Origin: an uncultured Pseudomonadales bacterium
GTDB lineage: Bacteria > Pseudomonadota > Gammaproteobacteria > Pseudomonadales > Pseudohongiellaceae
Direction: 5' to 3'
Assembly (NCBI GenBank): GCA_938082955.1
Contig: CALKDE010000030.1
Location: 1-10,185, forward strand
Length of the DNA stretch: 10,185 nt
Shown: positions 1 through 5,857 of the stretch, piece by piece
How the letters are laid out: the number at the start of each line of letters is the position of its first letter
How positions within the stretch are numbered: the first letter of the stretch is position 1
Position numbers and translations under genes: made by a program
The notes under the pieces: generated by a model
Database searches by the model: none
Told to the model about the DNA's origin: nothing
What the model saw: the letters and a program-made list of their open reading frames with translations, nothing else

Positions 1-473
1 TGGGCGAGATGAGTAGAAACAGTACGGGTCACGATTCCCAGTGCTTTGCCCATCAGTTCGGGATAGGCGGCAAACAGGAAGCGCAGCGGAAATGGAACCG
101 TTAACACCCATTGCCGAATCGGCTTCTTGGGCAGCACTTCATCCACTAACAGTGCCGCGCTTTCTACCATGCGCCGCGCTCCGCAGCTGGGGCAGAAGCC
201 TCGTCTCTTACACGAGAAAGCTACCAACTTCTCATGATGACAACTCTCGCAGCGCACCCTGAGAAAACCGTGTTCCAGTCGGCCGCACTTCAGGAAGTCG
301 CTAAACTCGTGTTGTACATACTCAGGCAGGGTTCGGTCCTCGGCGGCAAGCTGGGCCAGAAACCGGGGATAGTGTTGTTCCACAATCTGATAGAGTAGCG
401 TTTGTTCGGGACGGTGACGTGTATGCTGGGGGGCAGCTTCATGGCTACTTAACCAGACTGTACCTTGTAACAT
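1..473 (-). CDS. IS91-family transposase, N-terminal part (runs off left edge)
   Basis: Reading leftward from the ATG at 473 gives 157 uninterrupted codons. The protein has a cysteine-rich zinc-binding domain at about residues 60-100: Cys63, the pair Cys75/Cys78, Cys88, then Cys94-Pro-Ser-Cys97 followed by Gly-Ala-Arg-Arg. The hydrophobic/aromatic stretch at residues 120-135 (RQWVLTVPFPLRF) is the usual opening of the Y2 transposase domain in IS91/IS801-type proteins. The HUH motif and catalytic tyrosines would lie beyond the window. The enzyme nicks and transfers single-stranded DNA in rolling-circle transposition. The start is supported by an AAGGA Shine-Dalgarno 7 nt upstream, which sits in the loop of a small hairpin. 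No frameshift or stop is visible in the part present, so the gene may be intact. Confidence 0.9.
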   Translation of the reverse strand, partial: MLQGTVWLSSHEAAPQHTRHRPEQTLLYQIVEQHYPRFLAQLAAEDRTLPEYVQHEFSDFLKCGRLEHGFLRVRCESCHHEKLVAFSCKRRGFCPSCGARRMVESAALLVDEVLPKKPIRQWVLTVPFPLRFLFAAYPELMGKALGIVTRTVSTHLA

Positions 474-474
474 G

Positions 475-490
475 CTGGAATCCTTTCCAG
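475..490 (-). promoter_or_regulatory. Hairpin presenting the transposase Shine-Dalgarno
   Basis: On the minus strand CTGGAA-AGGA-TTCCAG forms a perfect 6-bp stem with a 4-nt loop. The loop is the core of the ribosome binding site (AAGGA), and the stem ends one base before the ATG. In RNA this would partly sequester the initiation region, a common way of keeping transposase expression low. The pairing is seen directly; the regulatory role is inferred. Confidence 0.5.
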
Positions 491-495
491 TGCGT

Positions 496-537
496 GTTAG
501 TTCAGTGTAGTTGGTTCAGACAGGAACCCTAACTAAC
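496..537. repeat. Nested inverted repeat upstream of the transposase
   Basis: The outer arms GTTAGTT (496-502) and AACTAAC (531-537) are perfect 7-bp complements. Inside them GGTTC (513-517) and GAACC (524-528) are perfect 5-bp complements with a 6-nt loop. The left bulge is 10 nt and the right bulge 2 nt. It lies 23 bp upstream of the IS91 transposase start, so it could be part of the element's terminus, a transposase operator, or chance. Confidence 0.4.
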
Positions 538-899
538 TGCCCTGCCCTGATCTGAATGCGTGCAAGCAACCTGAGCTGTGGTACATCTTTCCTGTGTGCT
601 ATTCCACTCCTTACGCGCAGTTCTCCAGCACCGTTAGGTGAGTCCTTCCTTCTGAACCCGCAAAACTAGTCTTAGGTAATGGAAAATAATAAGTCTAAAT
701 AGAAGAAAAGCTATGTCAATTGGTCGAAATTTCGCCCTGCCCGCACTGAAAGCAGTCGAAAGTCCGCAAATCTCATCGAAGCTACACGGCATTAGCCAAT
801 CTAGACGGTTATCTACCATCTAGTCTGCGAATCTTGAATCGATTTGAATTTCAGGCCGCAGCCCTCCCTACCAATCTCTGGGCCCCAACTACCTGAATA
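538..899. other. Intergenic stretch with no convincing gene
   Basis: This stretch separates the IS91 transposase from the thiolase and its upstream palindrome. A 35-codon plus-strand reading from an ATG at 714 and a 61-codon minus-strand reading (634-819) both look unlike protein and lack good ribosome sites. No clear terminator, tRNA or promoter was found. It may contain the unrecognised outer end of the IS91 element. Confidence 0.5.
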
Positions 900-916
900 C
901 TTGATGTATCATCAAG
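900..916. promoter_or_regulatory. Perfect 7-3-7 palindrome, candidate operator of the thiolase gene
   Basis: CTTGATG-TAT-CATCAAG is a perfect inverted repeat ending 72 bp before the thiolase start. A TATCAT hexamer (907-912), one mismatch from the sigma-70 -10 consensus, lies inside it, but no good -35 is present at the right distance. Size and placement suit a dimeric transcription regulator. It does not match the FadR or PsrA operators as I know them. Which regulator binds, if any, is unknown. Confidence 0.4.
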
Positions 917-988
917 CAGTCGTCCAACGCATTAATCTAATCAACTAAACAATCAGTAAGAGTCGCAACCTACTCGACAGGAAATATC

Positions 989-2188
989 ATGAGAAGAGCC
1001 GCCATTGTCACGCCTTTACGGACCCCGGTTGGAAAGTATCAGGGATCATTACAATCATTCAATGCTGAGGATCTAGGCGCGCTGGTTATTCGCGCTTTAG
1101 TAGAACGATCTGGCATTGATCCAGAACGAATCGAAGAAGTCATTTTTGCACAAGGCTATCCAAACGGTGAAGCACCCTGCATTGGTCGTTGGGCGGCACT
1201 AGCTGCCGATTTACCTTTACATGTATCCGGCACGCAAATCGATAGGCGGTGCGGAAGTGGGCTGCAAGCTGTTGCCAATGCTGCAATGATGATTCAAACC
1301 GGCGCGGCAGACGTTGTCATTGCCGGTGGCGCAGAGAGTATGAGCAACGTTGAATACTATACAACCAACATGCGCGCAGGTGCACGCAGCGGCTCTGTGA
1401 CATTACACGATAGGCTCGAACGTGGCCGCGTTAGATCACAACCTGAAGCAAGATTTGGCCATATTTCTGGAATGATCGAAACTGCAGAAAACTTGGCGCA
1501 GGAATACCAAATTAGCCGCGAACAAGCTGATGCCTACGCCATGCAATCACAACAACGCGCGCAAGCGGCTTGGGATGAAGGTAAGTTCGACAATGAGCTC
1601 GTCACTATCGCGGTGCCTCAAAAAAAGAAAGATGACCTGATCTTCGATCGCGACGAAGGTGTTCGAGGTTCGACCACAATGGAATCGTTGGGAAAGTTAC
1701 GCGCACTCAATGAAGGTGGGATTGTCACCGCGGGCAATGCGTCCCAACAGAACGACGCGGCAGCCGCGTGCCTTGTCGTTGCCGAAGATAAGTTAGAAGA
1801 ACTCAATCTCGATCCGACGGCTTGGTTTGTCTCTTGGGCCGCCAGCGGCTGTCATCCTGCAACAATGGGTATTGGGCCAGTACCTGCCGTTGAAAAACTC
1901 TTTGCACGAAACAACATCAGTTGGAAAGATATCGACTTGGTTGAGCTCAATGAAGCCTTCGCCTGTCAGGTACTCGCTGTTCTAAAGGGCTGGGGTTGGG
2001 AGGACATGGACAAGCTGAACGTCAATGGTTCAGGTATTTCACTGGGACATCCAATTGGCGCCACAGGCGGACGCATCATGGCGACCATGCTGAACGAATT
2101 ACACCGACGCGAAGGCCGCTACGCATTGGAAACGATGTGTATCGGTGGCGGACAAGGCATTGCTGCGCTATTTGAGAGAGCCGTTTAG
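989..2188 (+). CDS. Thiolase (acetyl-CoA C-acyltransferase/acetyltransferase family)
   Basis: This is a complete 399-residue thiolase, the normal length for the family. Such enzymes catalyse thiolytic cleavage of 3-ketoacyl-CoA or the reverse condensation of acyl-CoA units, in the cytoplasm. Visible motifs are the nucleophile Cys88 in RRCGSG, the GGAESMS segment (113-119), NEAF (321-324), His354 in GHPIGATGG, and the second catalytic Cys384 in CIGGGQG. All catalytic residues are therefore present. The start has AGGA 6 nt upstream of the ATG at 989. Two usually conserved positions differ: GNASQQND (249-256), where GNASGIND is usual, and GCHPATMGIGPVPA before the active-site loop. The gene stands alone, with no adjacent hydratase, dehydrogenase or CoA transferase. 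Substrate (degradative long-chain, aromatic-catabolic, or biosynthetic acetoacetyl-CoA) cannot be decided from the sequence, so I give no symbol. Confidence 0.93.
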   Translation: MRRAAIVTPLRTPVGKYQGSLQSFNAEDLGALVIRALVERSGIDPERIEEVIFAQGYPNGEAPCIGRWAALAADLPLHVSGTQIDRRCGSGLQAVANAAMMIQTGAADVVIAGGAESMSNVEYYTTNMRAGARSGSVTLHDRLERGRVRSQPEARFGHISGMIETAENLAQEYQISREQADAYAMQSQQRAQAAWDEGKFDNELVTIAVPQKKKDDLIFDRDEGVRGSTTMESLGKLRALNEGGIVTAGNASQQNDAAAACLVVAEDKLEELNLDPTAWFVSWAASGCHPATMGIGPVPAVEKLFARNNISWKDIDLVELNEAFACQVLAVLKGWGWEDMDKLNVNGSGISLGHPIGATGGRIMATMLNELHRREGRYALETMCIGGGQGIAALFERAV

Positions 2189-2365
2189 AGGATTGTTTAG
2201 AGAGCTATCTAGAAAGCAGCTACAGCATCAAGAATGAATTGTTCTGGGCACGAGTGATCACGGTGATACTGGCTATCGTCGCCGCCAGTTTTGCACTGTA
2301 CTCACACTTTCAAGACGCCACGCTGGTGGCGATACTCGGGGCTTTCGGCTGGTATTCAACACTCT
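2176..2365 (+). pseudogene. Remnant of a membrane protein, probably a sodium:solute symporter
   Basis: A reading frame that opens inside the thiolase 3' end carries a protein-like stretch: a polar, charged segment ending in IKNELFWARV, a transmembrane helix rich in V, I, L and A (VITVILAIVAASFALY), a short loop, and the start of a second hydrophobic segment (LVAILGAFGWY). This pattern resembles a late loop plus helix of sodium:solute symporter (SSS) proteins; that assignment is from memory of the family and is moderate. After about 2365 the frame turns into low-quality sequence overlapping the DTW reading. There is no proper start codon and no N-terminal two-thirds, so this is a fragment. The immediate abutment to the thiolase suggests a deletion brought the two together. 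Confidence 0.4.
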
Positions 2366-2384
2366 CGCCTGGTAACACCCATCG

Positions 2385-2668
2385 ATGCCTAGAACCGATT
2401 GCCCTCGCTGTGCCTATCCCCAGCAGTCCTGCATCTGCAGCGCGATCAATGAGACGAGTTATCAAACCCAAATCGTTGTCTTACAGCACCCCTCCGAGGT
2501 CAAGCATGCCAAAAATACAGCGCGGGTAATTTCACTGGTGGCACCCAAGACAGAAACCGTAGTGGGAGAAAATCCCTTAGCAAGGACGACTTTGTCCCGC
2601 TGTCGAAACTGTATTCAGGCGAGGTGAGGTGGGCCGAATTTCTGCAAGGAGTAGGCGGCGATGTGTAA
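2385..2668 (+). pseudogene. Truncated DTW-domain gene (tRNA-uridine aminocarboxypropyltransferase-like)
   Basis: The first ~64 residues from the ATG at 2385 read as the N-terminus of a DTW-domain protein. Two CxxC-type motifs (CPRC and CIC) are followed by VVLQHPSEVKHAKNTAR, the most recognisable block of this family. DTW proteins such as E. coli TapT add an aminocarboxypropyl group to a tRNA uridine using SAM and are around 200 residues or longer. Here the frame degenerates after VVGEN. A one-base shift in the AAAA run at 2569-2572 restores a protein-like continuation (KDDFVPLSKLYSGE) that stops at the TAA at 2666. The DTW motif itself and the C-terminal half are missing, and no Shine-Dalgarno precedes the ATG. 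I read it as a decayed gene; a sequencing error could explain the shift but not the truncation. Confidence 0.7.
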
Positions 2669-2720
2669 GCAAACTGGCCCCTCAACCATTCGAACTCCCG
2701 ACCAACCGCTTCAAAGCCAG
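2669..2720. other. Short spacer between the DTW remnant and the convergent lipoprotein gene
   Basis: No terminator hairpin is visible between the plus-strand debris and the minus-strand lipoprotein gene ending at 2721. A reading at about 2668-2726 (LAPQPFELPTNRFKASY) could be a further piece of the DTW gene, but this is weak. On the minus strand the same DNA looks superficially like a tRNA 3' half and fails base-pairing tests. Confidence 0.3.
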
Positions 2721-3455
2721 TTACTCCTCACCTGGCATCCTTAGACGAATGCCAAGGCGACTCGAGAGCTCGATATTGCCACGCAGTCGATAGCCGGATA
2801 CCGCCTCGCGCATCACCGACACCATCCATCTCGCTAAATCATCATTGGGCGCGGTGATCAGAAAGAAGGCTTCGTGCTCTCTCGTCTGTCTGGCGATATC
2901 GGCAAGTTCATTCTGAGCCGCCTCAGAATGAGCCGAGTAGTTTGGATAGTCCAGTTTGAAGAAGAGATCGTTAGAATTCATCTCCAGTCGAAGAGCCTCT
3001 GCCGCACTAGCTATCCCCGGATGACTGGGGTCTACGAAACGAGCCCTGCCCAACAGGGTCTCCGCCTCATCGAATATACCGCGACGCATCGATTCTTCCG
3101 CCAGTTGCAGATACCGCACTACGATGTCTTGCAGTCCCTGCAACGCGAGTTCATTCCGAGGATCCATAGCGAGCACGTGCTTGAATCGACTATGAGCATT
3201 ATCATCCACTGGAGTTAACAGCCTATCTTCACTGAGCGCCTGTAACGCCGCATACAAGATATCAGGAATCATACTCCGGTTATCTGCACGACTGGATCCG
3301 GTAAAAACCTCGGCATCTGACAACACCCGAATGACCAGTGAATCGTTCGCTAAGCGAGGCTCCTCTGCCGCCGGTTCGAGCGGAGGTGCCTGGCAGCTAC
3401 TCAACAGCAGCGCAGCGAACGGGAAAAATAAAAACCTACGAGACTTCATCGACAT
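2721..3455 (-). CDS. Outer-membrane lipoprotein with TPR-like region, function unknown
   Basis: This 244-residue protein starts with a lipoprotein signal: basic residues (KSRR), a hydrophobic core (FLFFPFAALLL) and the lipobox LSSC with Cys21. The residue after Cys is Gln, which favours the outer membrane. A Pro/Glu-rich linker follows (about 22-35). Residues about 86-155 look like two to three TPR helices (A/L/Y spacing, with DPRN and DPSHPG turn motifs typical of TPR ends). The C-terminal segment (195-240) is alpha/beta, ending in a basic GYRLRGNIELSSRLGIRLR stretch. I do not recognise the family. It lies 18 bp after moeA on the same strand and is probably cotranscribed. An in-frame second ATG two codons later is an alternative start; neither has a strong Shine-Dalgarno. 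A periplasmic scaffold or peptidoglycan-associated role is only a guess. Confidence 0.8.
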   Translation of the reverse strand: MSMKSRRFLFFPFAALLLSSCQAPPLEPAAEEPRLANDSLVIRVLSDAEVFTGSSRADNRSMIPDILYAALQALSEDRLLTPVDDNAHSRFKHVLAMDPRNELALQGLQDIVVRYLQLAEESMRRGIFDEAETLLGRARFVDPSHPGIASAAEALRLEMNSNDLFFKLDYPNYSAHSEAAQNELADIARQTREHEAFFLITAPNDDLARWMVSVMREAVSGYRLRGNIELSSRLGIRLRMPGEE

Positions 3456-3473
3456 AAGGTTCAGGTCACAGAA

Positions 3474-4688
3474 TTAATTTACTAGTTCTGAAAAGGGAAT
3501 GAATTCAAGATTATCGCCGATTGCCACCGCTGTATAGGGCGGAACGACGCCTAAGCCGTCTGCCTGGCTTAGCGACGTAGCCACTCCTGAGCTTTGATTT
3601 CTTAGTGCCTGCAGGGAAACCACTCCATCCCCGCCTTGCGCTAGCTGACAACGTACATATTCCTGTCGCTCTCCAGACTGGGAATTTACAAAGCCTGATG
3701 CTACTCGAAATGTAGTCGGTGCGGCTTGCGTACCTCCCAACATACGAAGCAAGCAAGGCCTAACAACTAACGCAAAGGTAACGAAAGCGGATACAGGATT
3801 GCCAGGCAAACCGAAGAATTGAGTCGTCGCGATCTTGCCGCAGGCCAGAGGCTTGCCCGGCTTTATGGCTAACTTCCACAACTGTAGTTCCCCTTCCTGC
3901 TCAACCACAGCCTTTACATGATCTTCCTCACCAACGGACACACCGCCGGTGGTAATTACACAGTCACTGCGCTGCGCTGCAGCCAAGAGCGCTAGCCGAG
4001 TTCCCTCGAAATCATCCGCCACTATGCCGCAATCGAGCACTTCTACCTGCAAGCCTTTCAACAGTGCTTGCAGCGTGAAGTAATTCGAATTGTAGATCTG
4101 GCCAGCTTCCAACTTCGTGCCAGGTTGCACTAATTCATCGCCGGTTGTTAACAGGCTCACTCGCAGTCTTCTAGTAACATTGACAGACTCCAATCCGATA
4201 GAGGCAAGCAAGCCGATGTCTTGCGGCTTTAGCCGATGACCCTTTGCCATCATCAACGCGCCCGCTTGTATATCGTCTCCTGCCTGACGCAGGTTCTCGC
4301 CAGGCTTTATATGCTGCTGTAGCACGCAAAGGACATCGCCATTGGCTTTGCAGTTTTCTTGCATCACCACCGCATCTGCTCCCTCAGGTACTGGGGCGCC
4401 TGTAAAAATACGCGCGGCCTCGCCCGATTTTAGCTGTTGGCCTACTTCGCCCGCTGCAATTCTCTGGGTAATCTTCAGCTGAATATTTTCAGACCCTAGG
4501 TCGGTGCTTTTCAAAGCATAGCCGTCCATCGCGCTATTGCGGTATGGAGGAACATCAATTGGCGACACACAATCACCCGCCAAGACTCTTCCTGCCGCCT
4601 GCTCTAGGAGCACGCTTTCCTGCCCAGTGATCAATGGTAACAACGGCATCAGTTGTTCTAAGGCTGTGTCAATTGGGGTCAGTGACAT
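3474..4688 (-). CDS. moeA: Molybdopterin molybdenumtransferase MoeA
   Basis: MoeA inserts molybdate into adenylylated molybdopterin, the final step of molybdenum cofactor synthesis in the cytoplasm. The 404 residues match the usual length (~400-410). Signature segments in order: RNSAMDGYA (50-58), RIFTGAPVPEGADAVVMQE (93-111), TTGDEL (181-186), YNSN (199-202), TTGGVSVGEEDHVK (246-259) in the MogA-like domain, KPGKP (276-280) and FGLPGNPVSA (292-301), followed by the C-terminal beta domain. The conserved acidic and proline residues around the active-site cleft are all present, so the enzyme should be functional. It starts at the ATG at 4688; the upstream Shine-Dalgarno is weak. It is the middle gene of a same-strand trio, 29 bp after the RmlD-like gene and 18 bp before a lipoprotein gene. 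No other cofactor-synthesis gene is in the window. Confidence 0.96.
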   Translation of the reverse strand: MSLTPIDTALEQLMPLLPLITGQESVLLEQAAGRVLAGDCVSPIDVPPYRNSAMDGYALKSTDLGSENIQLKITQRIAAGEVGQQLKSGEAARIFTGAPVPEGADAVVMQENCKANGDVLCVLQQHIKPGENLRQAGDDIQAGALMMAKGHRLKPQDIGLLASIGLESVNVTRRLRVSLLTTGDELVQPGTKLEAGQIYNSNYFTLQALLKGLQVEVLDCGIVADDFEGTRLALLAAAQRSDCVITTGGVSVGEEDHVKAVVEQEGELQLWKLAIKPGKPLACGKIATTQFFGLPGNPVSAFVTFALVVRPCLLRMLGGTQAAPTTFRVASGFVNSQSGERQEYVRCQLAQGGDGVVSLQALRNQSSGVATSLSQADGLGVVPPYTAVAIGDNLEFIPFSELVN

Positions 4689-4717
4689 GTCTTAACTTAT
4701 GCTCAAAAGATAGATAG

Positions 4718-5653
4718 TCATGAGCTGATATCACTGTGTGATTCGTTTGGCTCACTACGAAGCCGACCTACATACAGCGTCTTAATGGTCTCCTGCAAAT
4801 TTCCGTGCCAGGACTTCTGCTTGATGCCAAAGGTATCGAATATTTTCTTACTCGAAAGCGTGGAGTTGGGTAGTTCCGGCAGCCGCGGTAGATTCTCGCG
4901 AATAGTAGTGTTGTCCAGCAATTGATAAATTTCTTCGTCGTGATTTGCAGCGTACTTGAGGACCTGCCTAGCGAATTCGATTTCCTTCTTAATCTCCAAT
5001 CCACTGTAATGATAAGTACCCCAGACATTCGCGTCACAGTCCACCTGCTGAGCCACAGCCAATATCGCTGAGGCAATATCAGTCGTTGATGTCGGACTAA
5101 ACCTACGACGCCAAACTGTCAATTCACCCTTGTGCTTCTTGATCGAATGAATCCAGGATTTGATTAGACCTATTTTGTGCTTACCGAAGAGCCAACCTGA
5201 TCGCATGATTATATGTTTAGGATGATCTCTTACGGCCTGCTCGCCGGCCAGTGTGTAATAGCCGTAGACACCCTTAGGATTTGTTTCGTCATTCTCGTTG
5301 TACCCTAGTTTTTTCTCACCATCGAACACATAACAGTTGGAAAGGTGCAGCATAGGAATATCGAGCTGATTACAGATCTGGGCCAGCATAGCCGGCAGCA
5401 GTGAATTGATTCGTTCACAGCGCTGTTCGGAGGACTCTGCTCGCTTTAGCGCGCTGTGGTTTCTGGAGATAAAGTCAGCCATGTTGATCAACTGCGTAGG
5501 GGCAAAGTCGGTGATCATCTTGGCGATTGAGCCCGCGTTGACCGGCTCGAAGTTCTTATCGGCAGGCGCGAGGAAACGAATCTTGTTTTTCCGCAAAATT
5601 TCGATCAGGCCTTTGCCTGCTGGACTATTCGCCCCTACTAAGAACAACTTCAC
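4718..5653 (-). CDS. RmlD-like sugar-nucleotide reductase homologue with altered active site
   Basis: The 311 residues follow the dTDP-4-dehydrorhamnose reductase (RmlD) pattern of extended SDR proteins: an N-terminal Rossmann strand and loop (LVGANSPAGKG), LSNCYVFDGE (104-113) where STDYVFDG is usual, the active-site region VYGYYTLAGEQAV (129-141), RSGWLFG (151-157), a PTSTTDIA block (187-194) and GTYHYSG (212-218). RmlD reduces dTDP-4-keto-rhamnose with NAD(P)H. Here Tyr130 is kept, but the YxxxK lysine is Thr134 (codon ACA), and the middle glycine of the GxxGxxG nucleotide motif is Ser10. Catalysis by the standard SDR mechanism is therefore doubtful. A regulatory or binding role, as in MAT2B-type RmlD relatives, is possible. 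No rmlA, rmlB or rmlC is nearby. The start is GTG at 5653 with GGAAG 10 nt upstream. It is the first gene of the trio with moeA. Confidence 0.85.
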   Translation of the reverse strand: MKLFLVGANSPAGKGLIEILRKNKIRFLAPADKNFEPVNAGSIAKMITDFAPTQLINMADFISRNHSALKRAESSEQRCERINSLLPAMLAQICNQLDIPMLHLSNCYVFDGEKKLGYNENDETNPKGVYGYYTLAGEQAVRDHPKHIIMRSGWLFGKHKIGLIKSWIHSIKKHKGELTVWRRRFSPTSTTDIASAILAVAQQVDCDANVWGTYHYSGLEIKKEIEFARQVLKYAANHDEEIYQLLDNTTIRENLPRLPELPNSTLSSKKIFDTFGIKQKSWHGNLQETIKTLYVGRLRSEPNESHSDISS

Positions 5654-5698
5654 TGCTGAGTGACTTCCGTTACTAAAATGTGTTGTTAGAGATCGTGG

Positions 5699-5798
5699 TT
5701 AACTATCTAGGTGCGTAGAGTCTGATCAAACGTGGCTCTAGTCAAGAAGAAGCTGGGCTAGAGCCAAACCCGAAAGAGTTGGATTTTAACTATTTAGG
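5699..5798. repeat. Inverted repeat flanked by 13-bp direct repeats
   Basis: TGGCTCTAG (5733-5741) and CTAGAGCCA (5758-5766) are perfect 9-bp inverted arms around a 16-nt loop. They are flanked almost symmetrically by TTAACTATCTAGG (5699-5711) and TTAACTATTTAGG (5786-5798), which match at 12 of 13 bases. The block lies between the end of ssb and the RmlD-like gene. It may be a small repetitive element, an operator/attenuator for the minus-strand trio, or a weak terminator; no strong T-tract follows the stem on either strand. Confidence 0.4.
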
Positions 5799-5826
5799 CC
5801 GTCCGACCGTTGCGGCAGACAGCCCA

Positions 5827-5857
5827 TGAAAAGTTAGACAGGGATCTGAAAATCCCT
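5827..5857 (-). terminator. Possible terminator of ssb
   Basis: On the minus strand AGGGAT (5857-5852) and ATCCCT (5845-5840) form a 6-bp stem with a 6-nt loop. The first two bases of the ssb TAG stop codon fall in the stem. A short TTTT follows about 8 nt after the stem, so it would be a weak intrinsic terminator at best. Confidence 0.3.

Larger units (their letters stand above)
1..540 (-). mobile_element. IS91-family insertion sequence, transposase-start side (partial)
   Basis: The element is inferred from the IS91-family transposase that begins at 473 and leaves the window at 1. IS91 elements move by HUH/Y2 rolling-circle replication and lack classical terminal inverted repeats and target duplications, so the outer end cannot be fixed by inspection. 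In this family the end upstream of the transposase is the terminus (ter) side. The nested inverted repeat at 496-537 is the only structured DNA nearby, and I set the boundary just beyond it. The real end may lie anywhere up to the thiolase promoter. Whether the element is complete cannot be judged from here. Confidence 0.6.

Noticed and set aside
41..262. 73-codon plus-strand frame overlapping the transposase
   Set aside because: It is antisense to a clear IS91 transposase and has no protein-like features.
634..819. 61-codon minus-strand reading frame
   Set aside because: It shows no recognisable composition or motif and no Shine-Dalgarno, and it lies in low-complexity intergenic DNA. It is likely chance.
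714..821. 35-codon plus-strand reading beginning at an ATG
   Set aside because: It is short, has only a weak upstream purine run, and matches no family I recognise.
2183..2201. 8-bp direct repeat GTTTAGAG at the thiolase 3' end as a target-site duplication
   Set aside because: The copies are only 3 bp apart with nothing between them, so they cannot flank an insertion; it is probably a simple duplication.
2239..2529. Complete 96-residue small membrane protein
   Set aside because: The TTG start falls in the middle of a continuous protein-like reading, and the C-terminal half is an out-of-frame reading of the DTW gene. A broken symporter fragment explains it better.
2671..2740. tRNA-like 3' half on the minus strand (GTTCGAAT T-loop-like sequence, anticodon-loop-like GCTTTGAAG, GGGGCCA end)
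   Set aside because: The presumed T-stem halves GGGAG and GGTTG do not pair, the anticodon stem has mismatches, and no D-arm or matching 5' acceptor is present. The 5' part is the coding end of the lipoprotein gene.
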